DNA of 64,000 nucleotides from JADKAV01 sp963818505 (GTDB taxonomy: Bacteria > Actinomycetota > Actinomycetes > S36-B12 > UBA10799), in assembly GCA_963818505.1 (NCBI GenBank), contig CAWFSJ010000007.1, forward strand, positions 248,001-312,000, given 5' to 3'. The position numbers and the translations under genes are program-made. The notes beneath the pieces are model-generated. The model did not search any database. It worked only from the letters and a program-made list of their open reading frames with translations, and was not told the origin of the DNA. Of the stretch, positions 33,877-42,209 are shown one piece after another (position 1 is the first letter of the stretch; the number at the start of each line of letters is the position of its first letter).

Positions 33877-34640
33877 CGCCCGGTCACAAGCTTGGTGATC
33901 AAGCGGCTGGTTCGGTGTGGGCTGACCTGTCCGAGGCCGGCGAGCAGGCGGGCCTGCCGACCGACCGCGATGTGAGGGCTGCGGAATCGGGAGGCCGCTG
34001 GCTTCGAGCGGATCTGCGTCACAGCGGCGAGCAGGGCGACTGCGACGTCATCGGCGCTGAGGTGGATCCCGAGCCGGTCTCCGGAGGCGGCATGCATCCC
34101 GTCGACCATCGCGGTCGCCACGAAGGAGGGCCACAGGTCGAGCACCCGGATGTCATGTTCGGCCCACTCGAGATCGAGTGCTTCGGTCAAGCCGCGGATC
34201 GCGAACTTGGTCGCCGAGTAGGTGGCCAGATCGGGCTGCCCGTACGTCGCCGAGGTTGATCCGAGGTTGACCATGACGGATCCGGGCGTCTTGGCCAAGG
34301 CCGGGTAGCAGGCCAACGCGCCGTTGACCACGCCGAGCACGTTGACTTCCACGATCCTCCGGTGGCGTTCGGCCGGGATGTCGATGAAGGGCCCTGAGCT
34401 GAGCAAGCCTGCGTTGTTGACCAACAGGTCGAGCCGGTCGAGGTCTGCGACGGCGGCGTGCCACTGGGCCGGGTCGGTGACGTCCATTGCGGCGGTCTGG
34501 GTGGGCAAGTCGCGCAGGGCTTCCGCATCCACATCGAGCGCGTGTACCGTCCACCCGTCGCGCAGGAGATGCTCGGTAGTCGCCCGGCCGATACCGTTGG
34601 CGGCGCCGGTGACGAGGGCGACTGGCCGGTTTGAACTCAT
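33873..34640 (-). CDS. Short-chain dehydrogenase/reductase
   Basis: A 255-residue classical SDR using NAD(P)H. Cofactor motif is VTGAANGIGRA (TGxxxGxG), NNAG appears as LLVNNAGLL, the catalytic Ser is in GSTSATYG, and Tyr-Lys is YSATK. ATG 34640 is chosen because longer readings would collide with the divergent MDR gene's RBS. The stop overlaps the SRPBCC gene by 4 bp. No substrate clue beyond the neighbouring MDR dehydrogenase and alkyl sulfatase. Confidence 0.92.
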   Translation of the reverse strand: MSSNRPVALVTGAANGIGRATTEHLLRDGWTVHALDVDAEALRDLPTQTAAMDVTDPAQWHAAVADLDRLDLLVNNAGLLSSGPFIDIPAERHRRIVEVNVLGVVNGALACYPALAKTPGSVMVNLGSTSATYGQPDLATYSATKFAIRGLTEALDLEWAEHDIRVLDLWPSFVATAMVDGMHAASGDRLGIHLSADDVAVALLAAVTQIRSKPAASRFRSPHIAVGRQARLLAGLGQVSPHRTSRLITKLVTGR

Positions 34641-34669
34641 GGCGCCTTTGTACCCCTTGGAGGTGATGT

Positions 34670-35635
34670 GTGAAGGCACTTGTGCAGGACGAGTACGGCG
34701 AGCCAGAGGTGCTCAAGATCGTCGACATGCCGGTTCCCGTGCCGGGCGAAGGTGAAGTGCTGGTGCGCGTGCATGCCTGCTCGATCAACGAATGGGACAA
34801 CGGCCTCATGCGTGGCGCCGGGTTGGTCAATCGGATCGGGGGATTGCGCCGCCCCAAGCGCCGGGTGATCGGTTCGGACATAGCCGGCGTGGTCGAGGCA
34901 GTGGGCGCTTCCAGCTCGTGGTCGGTTGGCGACGAGGTTTTCGGCGACCTGTCGAGCAGTGGCTTCGGGGCCTTCGCGCAATACGCGTGTGTTCCCGAGT
35001 CGGCGTTGACGAAGAAGCCCGCCTCGTTGTCCTTCGAGCAGGCCGCGACTGTCCCGCAGGCAGGTGGACTGGCCGTTGCGAGCTTGCGCACGGCAGGCGT
35101 TGGCAAGCACCTGCTCATGAACGGCGGTGGAGGTGGCGTCGGGACCTTCGCCATCCAGATCGCGAAGGCGCGAGGCCTGTCGATCACCGGGGTCGACGGC
35201 CCCGACAAGCAGGAGGTCATGCGGCGATTGGGCGCCGATCACACCATCGACTTCACAAGGGAGGACTTCACGCGCAGTGGTGTGGAGTACGACCTCGTTG
35301 TGGACGTGGTGTGCCAGAGGTCCCTGGGCGAATACAGGCGTGCCTTGGCTCCGGGTGGGGTGTGCGCGGTCGTGGGCGGGCGCAATCGCAGGCTCGCCAC
35401 CGTGGCTCTGCTGGGGCAGACGCTGAGAGTGTCCCAGGGCCGACGGGTCAACCTGGTCGTCTACCGCGCCAACCGGGCCGACGACATGGCGATGTTGTTG
35501 GGCCTGATCGAGAAGGGCGACGTCGTCCCGGTGATCGACCGGACTTTCACACTGGATGAGGGCGCTGCAGCAATGGCCCACTATTGCAGCGGGAACTTTG
35601 CGGGCAAGATCGTCATAACCATTGGAGCTGCCTGA
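34670..35635 (+). CDS. MDR family NAD(P)-dependent oxidoreductase (quinone oxidoreductase-like)
   Basis: A 321-residue medium-chain dehydrogenase. The GroES-like part (about 1-120) lacks the catalytic and structural zinc Cys pattern, which points to the zinc-free quinone-oxidoreductase/enoyl reductase branch; the Rossmann motif is LLMNGGGGGVGTFAIQIAKARG. GTG 34670 follows a GGAGGTGAT site by 6 nt from GGAGG. It ends as TGATG overlapping the alkyl sulfatase start, so the two form an operon. Confidence 0.9.
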   Translation: MKALVQDEYGEPEVLKIVDMPVPVPGEGEVLVRVHACSINEWDNGLMRGAGLVNRIGGLRRPKRRVIGSDIAGVVEAVGASSSWSVGDEVFGDLSSSGFGAFAQYACVPESALTKKPASLSFEQAATVPQAGGLAVASLRTAGVGKHLLMNGGGGGVGTFAIQIAKARGLSITGVDGPDKQEVMRRLGADHTIDFTREDFTRSGVEYDLVVDVVCQRSLGEYRRALAPGGVCAVVGGRNRRLATVALLGQTLRVSQGRRVNLVVYRANRADDMAMLLGLIEKGDVVPVIDRTFTLDEGAAAMAHYCSGNFAGKIVITIGAA

Positions 35636-37509
35636 TGAACGCCTCGAACCACACAGTGTCGATCAACAGCAAGGTGCTGGAGGAACTTTCCTTCGCAGAC
35701 CAGACCGACTTCGCAAATGCGAGGCGGGGGTTCATCGCGGACTCACCCAACAGGGTGATCATGAACCCGGATGGAAGCCCGGCGTTCGACCTGGATGCTT
35801 ACGGATTCGTCCGCGACGCGCCGGCGCCGGACACTGTGAATCCAAGCCTTTGGCGACAGTCGCAGTTGCTGGGCATCACCGGGTTGTTCGAAGTGGTCGA
35901 GGGGATCTACCAGGTGCGCAACTTCGACCTGGCGGTGATGACGTTCATCCGCGGGGCCACGGGCTGGATCGTTGTGGACCCGTTGGTCACCGCGGCGCCT
36001 GCGGCCGAGGGGCTGCGACTTCTGCGCGAGCACGTGGCTGATCTGCCGGTCGTGGCGGTGTTGACGACGCACTCCCACGCCGATCACTTCGGGGGCATCG
36101 AGGGGGTTACCTCACGCGAGGACGTGGCTGCGGGCAGGGTGCGATACGTCGTGCCGGTTGGTTTCATCGAGGAGTCGGTGTCGGAGAACGTCCTGGCCGG
36201 TAACGCGATGGCCCGACGCGCTTCCTACATGTACGGCAACGCGGTGCCGCCAGGTCCGCGCGGAGCGATCGGCGCTGGGCTCGGGCCCTCGACCAGCACG
36301 GGTTCGATGGCCCTGTTCGGTCCGACCGACATCATCGACCGGACCGGGCAGGAACTCGATATCGATGGCGTGCGGTTCGTGTTCCAGTACACCCCGGGCG
36401 CCGAGGCTCCTGCGGAATACTGCTTCTACATGCCCGATCACAAGGCCCTGTGCATGGCTGAGATCACCTCACACACCCTGCACAACGTGTACACGCCGCG
36501 AGGTGCGAAGGTGCGAGATGCGTTGGCCTGGTCCAAGCACATCCATGAGGCACTGCGGCTGTTCGGTGACGACACGGAGGTGCTCTTCGCCTCCCATCAT
36601 TGGCCGACGTGGGGCAACGCGCTGGTGCGCGAGGATCTGGTCGGTCAGCGCGACCTCTATCGCTTCATCCACGACCAGACGCTGCGCCTGGCCAACCACG
36701 GGTACGGTCCGGCTGAGATCGCCGAGATGCTGGAACTGCCCGAAGGGATCTCCGGTCGGTTCGCCAATCGGGGCTACTACGGCAGCGTGAACCACAACGT
36801 CAAGGCCGTTTACAACTACTACCTTGGCTGGTTCGACGCGAACCCCGCCAACCTGCACCCGTTGCCACCCGTGGAGGCGGGCAAGAAGTTCGTCGAGTAC
36901 GCGGGGGGAGCGGACTCGGTGCTGGCCAAGGCGCGGGTGGACTTCGAGGCCGGCGAATACCGGTGGGTGGCCGAGGCGCTGAACCACGTTGTGTTCGCTG
37001 ACCCGGACAACGAGGAGGCCAAGAACCTGCTGGCTGAGGCCTACGAGCAGATGGCCTACCAGGCCGAGTCGGGACCCTGGCGCAACTTCTACCTCGCGGG
37101 CGCCACCGAATTGCGCGAGGGCGTCCGAGAGGTCTCCACGCCAACTGCCGCGCAGCCCGGGATGGTCTCTTCCATCAGCGTTGACTTGTTCCTCGACGCA
37201 CTGGCCATCCGCCTCAATGGCCCCAATGCGGCCGGCGTGTCGGGCACGATCCACCTGTTTGTCGACGACGATGCCCACACGCTGGAGTTGAGCCACGGCA
37301 CGTTACACAATCACCTCGGCGCCACGGGACCGGCCGACGCGACCATTCGGATGGCGCGGTCGGCTTTGGACACGATCCTGATGGGCGGCGCGATCGCGCA
37401 ACTCGTCGGTGAGGGCGCGATCAGTTTCGACGGCGACCCCGCGCCGGTGCAAGGCTTATTGGGCAACCTCGACGACTTCGAGTTGTGGTTCCCGATCGTC
37501 ACGCCCTAG
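35635..37509 (+). CDS. Alkyl sulfatase (SdsA/BDS1-like metallo-beta-lactamase)
   Basis: A 624-residue type III alkyl sulfatase that hydrolyses primary alkyl sulfates such as SDS. The zinc motif is TTHSHADHFGGIEG (H-x-H-x-D-H), later ligands are in ASHHWPTWGN and LCMAEIT-SHTLHNVYTPRGAKVRD, and the C-terminus (about 500-620) is the SCP2-like domain typical of SdsA1. No signal peptide is visible, so it should be cytosolic. The MDR enzyme it is coupled to may oxidise or reduce the released alcohol, which is inference. Confidence 0.92.
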   Translation: MNASNHTVSINSKVLEELSFADQTDFANARRGFIADSPNRVIMNPDGSPAFDLDAYGFVRDAPAPDTVNPSLWRQSQLLGITGLFEVVEGIYQVRNFDLAVMTFIRGATGWIVVDPLVTAAPAAEGLRLLREHVADLPVVAVLTTHSHADHFGGIEGVTSREDVAAGRVRYVVPVGFIEESVSENVLAGNAMARRASYMYGNAVPPGPRGAIGAGLGPSTSTGSMALFGPTDIIDRTGQELDIDGVRFVFQYTPGAEAPAEYCFYMPDHKALCMAEITSHTLHNVYTPRGAKVRDALAWSKHIHEALRLFGDDTEVLFASHHWPTWGNALVREDLVGQRDLYRFIHDQTLRLANHGYGPAEIAEMLELPEGISGRFANRGYYGSVNHNVKAVYNYYLGWFDANPANLHPLPPVEAGKKFVEYAGGADSVLAKARVDFEAGEYRWVAEALNHVVFADPDNEEAKNLLAEAYEQMAYQAESGPWRNFYLAGATELREGVREVSTPTAAQPGMVSSISVDLFLDALAIRLNGPNAAGVSGTIHLFVDDDAHTLELSHGTLHNHLGATGPADATIRMARSALDTILMGGAIAQLVGEGAISFDGDPAPVQGLLGNLDDFELWFPIVTP

Positions 37510-37512
37510 CAG

Positions 37513-39213
37513 TCACCAGACCAAGGCGGCCGGGGCGGTCTCAGGAACAGCAGGCTTGACCGGACGCACCGCTTCGAGCGGCCGGTACGTGCTTCCCAAG
37601 TCTGGTCGCGGGTCCGCCTGGCCCTTGTTGGGCCACATGGACATCGCACGTTCGGCCTGTGCGGTGATCGTCAGCGACGGGTTCACACCGAGGTTCGCGC
37701 TCACCGCGGCGCCATCCACCACGTGGATTCCGTCATGGCCGTACACACGGTGGTAGGCGTCGATGACACCGGTCTGCGGGCTGTCGCCGATCGGGGCGCC
37801 GCCGAGGATGTGCGCGGTCATCGGGATGTTGAAGGCCTCGGTCCACGTCCCACGCGCCTCGCCGCCGGTCTTGTCCGCGAAACGGGTGGCGACCTCGTGT
37901 GCCGCGGGGATCCAGGCCGGATTCGGCTCGCCGGTTCCCTGCTCGGAGGCCAACGTGCGCTTGCCGAACCTGTTGCGCTTCAAGGACACGTTCAAGGAGT
38001 TGTCCAGGCTCTGCATCACGAGCATCACGGTCGTGCGCTGGGACCAGCGGCGCACCGACAGGGAACGCCAGAACGAGCCGGGGTTGCTGCGCAGTGCGGC
38101 GACGAACCGCTTGCGCCGCGGCACCGAGGGTTCGCCGGGGCGGTCGCCTTCGGTCAGCAGGGTGCTGAGCATGCCCATGAAGTTGCTGCCACGGCCGTAC
38201 CGGACGGGCTCGACATGAGTCTGCGGATCCGGGTGGATCGATGAGGTGATCGCAGGGCCGTGGGAGTAGTCGACTTCGAGGTCGCGCGCCTCGACGGTCA
38301 GGATCGACTCCGAGTTGGTACGGGTCAATTGGCCGAGACGGTCTGAGATCCCCGGAAGGTCCCCCGACTGCTTCATGTCGTGTAGAAGTCTCTGGGTGCC
38401 GAGGGTTCCGGCGGCAAGGATCACGTGGTCGGCGCTGACCTGTGAGTGCGGGGGCTTGCCCGCACCCGGACCGGCCGCACGCATCGACACCAGGTAGCCA
38501 TTCGGACCGTCGGGGGTGATGGTCGTGACGGTGGTGAGCGGCGCGATGGTGGCCCCGAGCCCTTCGGCAAGGTGCAGGTAGTTCTTCGGCAAGGTGTTCT
38601 TGGCACCCAGTCGGCAGCCGGTCATACACGCTCCGCAGGAGTCGCACGTGGTTCGCGCAGGGCCTGCTCCGCCGAAGAACGGGTCCTCGACGTCCTCGCC
38701 GGGACGCTCGCCGAAGAGCACGCCGACGTTGGTGCGGTGGAACGTGTCGGCGACCCCCATGTCCTGGGCGACCTCGAGCATCACCTTGTCGGCTGGGGTG
38801 TCGACCGGGTTCTCCACCACGCCGAGCATGCGCTTGGCCTGCTCGTAATGGGGAGCCAATTCGTCGCGCCAGTCGGTGATGTGCGCCCACTGCTTGTCGG
38901 CGTAGAACTCATCGAGCGGTTCGTAGAGTGTGTTGCCGTAGACCAGTGAACCGCCGCCCACGCCGGCACCGGACAGGACCAGGACGTCGTTGAGAAGGGC
39001 CAAGCGCTGGATGCCGAACATGCCCATCGCCGGCGCCCAGAGGAACTTCGGCAGTCGCCAGGAGGTCTTGGGCAACTCGTCGTCGGAGAACCGTCGCCCC
39101 GACTCCACGACCAGGACCTTGTAGCCCTTCTCGCTCAGGCGCAGTGCGGCGACGGAACCGCCGAAGCCTGATCCGACGATGACGACGTCCCAATGTTCAG
39201 TGGTGGTCTTCAT
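37513..39213 (-). CDS. GMC-type FAD oxidoreductase, cholesterol oxidase-like (ChoD-like)
   Basis: A 566-residue flavoprotein of the GMC/ChoD family. The FAD motif is DVVIVGSGFGGSVAALRLSEKG at the N-terminus, GAGVGGGSLVYGN binds the flavin ring region, TCDSCGACMTGCRLGAKNT is the Cys-rich insert of ChoD-type oxidases, and GGAPIGDSPQTGVIDAYHRVYGHDGIHVVDGA with VSANLGVNPSLTITAQAERA ends the protein. ChoD-like enzymes oxidise sterols or other hydroxylated lipids. It is 13 bp downstream of the aldehyde dehydrogenase in the same operon. Confidence 0.9.
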   Translation of the reverse strand: MKTTTEHWDVVIVGSGFGGSVAALRLSEKGYKVLVVESGRRFSDDELPKTSWRLPKFLWAPAMGMFGIQRLALLNDVLVLSGAGVGGGSLVYGNTLYEPLDEFYADKQWAHITDWRDELAPHYEQAKRMLGVVENPVDTPADKVMLEVAQDMGVADTFHRTNVGVLFGERPGEDVEDPFFGGAGPARTTCDSCGACMTGCRLGAKNTLPKNYLHLAEGLGATIAPLTTVTTITPDGPNGYLVSMRAAGPGAGKPPHSQVSADHVILAAGTLGTQRLLHDMKQSGDLPGISDRLGQLTRTNSESILTVEARDLEVDYSHGPAITSSIHPDPQTHVEPVRYGRGSNFMGMLSTLLTEGDRPGEPSVPRRKRFVAALRSNPGSFWRSLSVRRWSQRTTVMLVMQSLDNSLNVSLKRNRFGKRTLASEQGTGEPNPAWIPAAHEVATRFADKTGGEARGTWTEAFNIPMTAHILGGAPIGDSPQTGVIDAYHRVYGHDGIHVVDGAAVSANLGVNPSLTITAQAERAMSMWPNKGQADPRPDLGSTYRPLEAVRPVKPAVPETAPAALVW

Positions 39214-39226
39214 TTTTCTCTTTCGG

Positions 39227-40930
39227 TCAGCCGCGAACTGCGGGAAGGAAGATGGACGGCAGGCGTTTGGGGTGGGGGTCGGCGGCGAACATGGTGAACG
39301 CGCGCGCGGTGCTGCGTGCCGTGCGGTTGTTGAGGAACCAGGGTGGCTTCACGGTGAGGCCTTGCAGCGGGTGGGTCAACGACCGCTGGAAAGGCCGGAA
39401 GGGTGCGCGCGCGACGGACTTCTGGGAACTGTCGAACAGCAGCGCGTTGTGTACCACGCCGGTGCCGGACTGGATGTTGTCGGCGGTGTTGCCCGGGTAG
39501 GCGCCCCACGCGGCGCGGGGTGCCAGGAACGCGAACGCCGACCACACGTTGACCCCGATGCAGCCGTACTTCAGGTCGGCGATGGCCCGTTCGAGCTGTG
39601 GTCCGAGGTCCTTGGCCGTCTGTGGGTGCACGATGATGTTCGCCCCGAGGTTGCCGTACAACTTGTTGTTGGCGAAGTCGACCGCACTGGCCAGGAAGTC
39701 GCAGGCGTCCGTGCCAGGCAGTGCCGTGGTCACGTAGATCGGGCCGAACATCTCGTCATGGAATGCCGGGTGATTGCTGTCCGGGTCCACGTCCACGAGC
39801 AGGGTTCGATCCTGGGGGCCGGGGATGACCTCGGCGTCGATGTTGTCGGCACGGAACGCATCCTGGCGCTCCTGTGTGCCGGGGTAGAAGGGCTTGCGGT
39901 CCGGCGCGTCGGCCAGCGCCGAGCGCAGCGCGTCGAGCAGCTCCTCCTTGTGGTCCCAGCCTTCGGGCAGGATGAGCACTTGGGACGCCACGCAGGTGTG
40001 GCCGGCGGAGAAGAGCTTCTGGGTGGCCAGGTGTTGGGCCTGGTAGGCGATGTCGGCCTTGGTCCAAGGGCCGGGCACGACGATGGTCGGGCTGGCGCCG
40101 CCGAGTTCGGAGCGGATCGGCTTGTTCCAGCGGGGCTTGCCTGCGGCCTTGGCCTTCTGGCCTGCAGCGCCGGGCCCGTACACGATCGTCTCGAAGGTGC
40201 GTTCGCTGCCGGTGATGTGCACCGCGTCGACGAGGTCGCTGTCGGTGAGGTGCTTGCCCACGTCGGCGCCGCCGTACACAACCGCGAGGTAGCCGTCGCG
40301 GATCAACGGGGCGAGGATGCGTTCGAAGACCGGGCCGTAGGCCTCATTGACTGGGTTCATCTTCAGCACGACTGCGTGCCCGTCGGCATACAGGCAGTAG
40401 AGGACGTCGAGCATCGGGATGGCGGCCACGTTCCCGGCACCCAGGACGAGGGTCAGCGCGCCGGTCGGGTCGCTCTGGCGGTAGAAGGAGCCGACGTGAT
40501 CGCGCAGCGTCGCAGGTGTGACCTGCGGCTGCATCCACACTTCGAGTTCGTACCCGTTGAGCAGCAGTTGGTCGTAGGGGTTCGAGGGGAACACACCGGC
40601 GACCACCTGACCGTCTTCGCGTGTGCGGATCCGGACACCCTTCAGCGGGTCCTCGCCCGCAGCCAAGCGGGTGAGGGTAGCGATCATCTCGGTCAGCCAG
40701 GCGGCGGTGGGGTAGGGGCCCCCGAGCCACTCCTCGCCCCCGACGATCGGCGCCTTCGGGTCCAGGGCCTTCATCTGCACCCCGGCGGCCACCCAGGCGT
40801 CGGCGTTGGCCACGACCAGATCGCGGATCTCCTCCAGGTACCCGATCCGGGCGGCGATCGGCAGGTGAGCCCATTGATCTTTGTGGGCGCTGAGCTGTTC
40901 AAGGGACGCGTCGATGGCGTTCAGATCCAT
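39227..40930 (-). CDS. Aldehyde dehydrogenase family protein
   Basis: A 567-residue ALDH-superfamily protein. The cofactor domain has LTLVLGAGNVAAIPMLD, GSERTFETIVYG, the catalytic Glu region ELGGASPTIV and the Cys nucleophile region FSAGHTCVASQVL; HDEMFGPI follows. It is longer than ordinary ALDH (about 490), with extra N-terminal and C-terminal parts. ATG 40930 has GGAGG upstream and follows a strong promoter; the longer reading begins inside the promoter. Coupled with the ChoD-like oxidase, it probably oxidises aldehydes from hydroxylated lipids. Confidence 0.9.
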   Translation of the reverse strand: MDLNAIDASLEQLSAHKDQWAHLPIAARIGYLEEIRDLVVANADAWVAAGVQMKALDPKAPIVGGEEWLGGPYPTAAWLTEMIATLTRLAAGEDPLKGVRIRTREDGQVVAGVFPSNPYDQLLLNGYELEVWMQPQVTPATLRDHVGSFYRQSDPTGALTLVLGAGNVAAIPMLDVLYCLYADGHAVVLKMNPVNEAYGPVFERILAPLIRDGYLAVVYGGADVGKHLTDSDLVDAVHITGSERTFETIVYGPGAAGQKAKAAGKPRWNKPIRSELGGASPTIVVPGPWTKADIAYQAQHLATQKLFSAGHTCVASQVLILPEGWDHKEELLDALRSALADAPDRKPFYPGTQERQDAFRADNIDAEVIPGPQDRTLLVDVDPDSNHPAFHDEMFGPIYVTTALPGTDACDFLASAVDFANNKLYGNLGANIIVHPQTAKDLGPQLERAIADLKYGCIGVNVWSAFAFLAPRAAWGAYPGNTADNIQSGTGVVHNALLFDSSQKSVARAPFRPFQRSLTHPLQGLTVKPPWFLNNRTARSTARAFTMFAADPHPKRLPSIFLPAVRG

Positions 40931-40951
40931 GTATCCTCCGGGGTCTGAACC

Positions 40952-40981
40952 AATATAGCGAACGCTACATATATTTGTCCA
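40952..40981 (-). promoter_or_regulatory. Promoter of the aldehyde dehydrogenase-ChoD operon
   Basis: On the minus strand, TGGACA (-35, 40981-40976) and TATATT (-10, 40957-40952) with an 18-bp spacer. Start of transcription is expected near 40945, ahead of GGAGG and ATG 40930. Unlike most genes here, this message has a leader. Confidence 0.6.
40956..40967. promoter_or_regulatory. Palindromic operator TAGCG-AA-CGCTA
   Basis: A perfect 5-2-5 inverted repeat within and over the -10 of the aldehyde dehydrogenase promoter; TetR-type dimensions. The cognate regulator is not in this window. Confidence 0.6.
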
Positions 40982-40986
40982 GAGTT

Positions 40987-41916
40987 CTACTCGTAGTAGG
41001 CGTAGAAGGCGGCGAGCCTCTGGCTGATCACGGCCTCGAGCACGCCGTCGTCGGCCGCCCGCAGTATCCAAGGCCGGACGAAGGCAGCCACCGATCCGGC
41101 GGTGATGTCAGCCTCGGCGAGCAGTTCTCCGACCGGGCGTGCGGCATTGGCGTCGAGTACCGCCTGCAGCATGTCCCGGAAGGACGCTGTGGCGCTCAGA
41201 TGGGCCCACGCGTCCTGGCCTATGGCGGACAGTTCCGCCAGGGTCTCTTCGGGGATGAGGGCGGCGGCGTCGGCCAGAGTGGAGTCGGCGTTGCGGTCGT
41301 ACAGGTCGTCAGCCACCTGGCCCATTGCTTGGTCGTCGACCACCGTGGTCAGGAACTGCTGGCTCTCGCGCAGGGTCTCCTGCAGGTTCGCACTGACGAA
41401 TGCCGTCAGCTGCTTCTCGATGCCCTTGCTCAATCGCGGGGCCGCGCTGTCGAACGCGCTCTGGCCCATGCGCATCAGCGATGACGCTCCGGGCACACGC
41501 GCGATCGGGCTCTCGGTCATCACGTAGTTGCGGATGCCGTGGAAGAGCACGTGGGAGATCAGGTCGGCGTACACCTCGCTGGTCGTGATCTGTTCCACGA
41601 CTGCTTCCTGCAGCCCGGTCATCGTCGACAGGACCTGGGCGATGCGGTCGAAGTCCTCGCGGCGCACCAGGTCGGCCATTGCGGTGCCGTCCTCCAGTGC
41701 GGCGGCGTGCAGGGCCAGCACGGAGGTTGTCAGGTCGGGCAGGGGGGTCGTCTCGATCAGGACGTCAAGGTCGGACTCGCTGATGACGCTGCCTAGTGAA
41801 ACACCGTCCAGCCAGTCGAACACCGTCGCGGTCGTGACGGCCAGCGTGTCATTGAGTGACTCGGTCCAGGCCGCAACCTCGAACGCCACATGTGCCTCGA
41901 GCATCTCTTCGTCCAT
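40987..41916 (-). CDS. Hypothetical helical protein upstream of the ALDH-ChoD operon
   Basis: A 309-residue, acidic, mostly helical protein without signal peptide or clear membrane span. Features include repeated Leu/Ala-rich helices and a run LLTTVVDDQAMGQVADDLYD. I do not recognise a domain. It lies 56 bp upstream of the ALDH gene on the same strand, with the ALDH promoter in between, so it is separately promoted though may be read through. Actinobacterial conserved hypothetical is the most that can be said. Confidence 0.75.
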   Translation of the reverse strand: MDEEMLEAHVAFEVAAWTESLNDTLAVTTATVFDWLDGVSLGSVISESDLDVLIETTPLPDLTTSVLALHAAALEDGTAMADLVRREDFDRIAQVLSTMTGLQEAVVEQITTSEVYADLISHVLFHGIRNYVMTESPIARVPGASSLMRMGQSAFDSAAPRLSKGIEKQLTAFVSANLQETLRESQQFLTTVVDDQAMGQVADDLYDRNADSTLADAAALIPEETLAELSAIGQDAWAHLSATASFRDMLQAVLDANAARPVGELLAEADITAGSVAAFVRPWILRAADDGVLEAVISQRLAAFYAYYE

Positions 41917-42002
41917 GCCCGTGAGTCTGTCAGGTGTGCGGGGGGTTTCTCCTGATCTGAATTGCGCGGTCGCCTTCGCCCCAGGTCCGTTTGAGTTGCC
42001 GG

Positions 42003-42008
42003 TAGAAT
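42003..42008 (+). promoter_or_regulatory. -10 box (TAGAAT)
   Basis: A close match to TATAAT, 26 nt before GTG 42035, in front of the DUF6767-like gene. Confidence 0.4.
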
Positions 42009-42034
42009 CGAACTACTCGTTGGAAGTGGTGCAA

Positions 42035-42205
42035 GTGCCTGTTCGTGTCGTCGACGCCAAGTGCCCGCTGCGTGAGGATCAACCGTGCACCCTGTGTCAC
42101 CCGGACGCCAAGAAGGGCCCTCAGGATTGCCCCACCGTCGCCCTGGTGATGTCAGACGAGAGCCTGCGCGAGGAACTCGCGAGATGGCGCGCCGACCGCA
42201 GATGA
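42035..42205 (+). CDS. Small Cys-rich protein, DUF6767-like
   Basis: A 56-residue protein with cysteine spacing C-P-L-R...C-x2-C-H...DC: AKCPLREDQPCTLCHPDAKKGPQDCPTV, a pattern common to small actinobacterial DUF6767 proteins. The four Cys plus His could bind a metal or FeS cluster. GTG 42035 is chosen for the GGAAG site 8 nt upstream; GTG 42029, GTG 42026 and TTG 42020 are in frame too. It is divergent from the hypothetical gene and convergent with the amine oxidase. Confidence 0.7.
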   Translation: MPVRVVDAKCPLREDQPCTLCHPDAKKGPQDCPTVALVMSDESLREELARWRADRR

Positions 42206-42209
42206 CGGC

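Noticed and set aside
39179..40948. Plus-strand open frame of 589 residues over the aldehyde dehydrogenase
   Set aside because: Mirror of the minus-strand enzyme, low-complexity and without family features.
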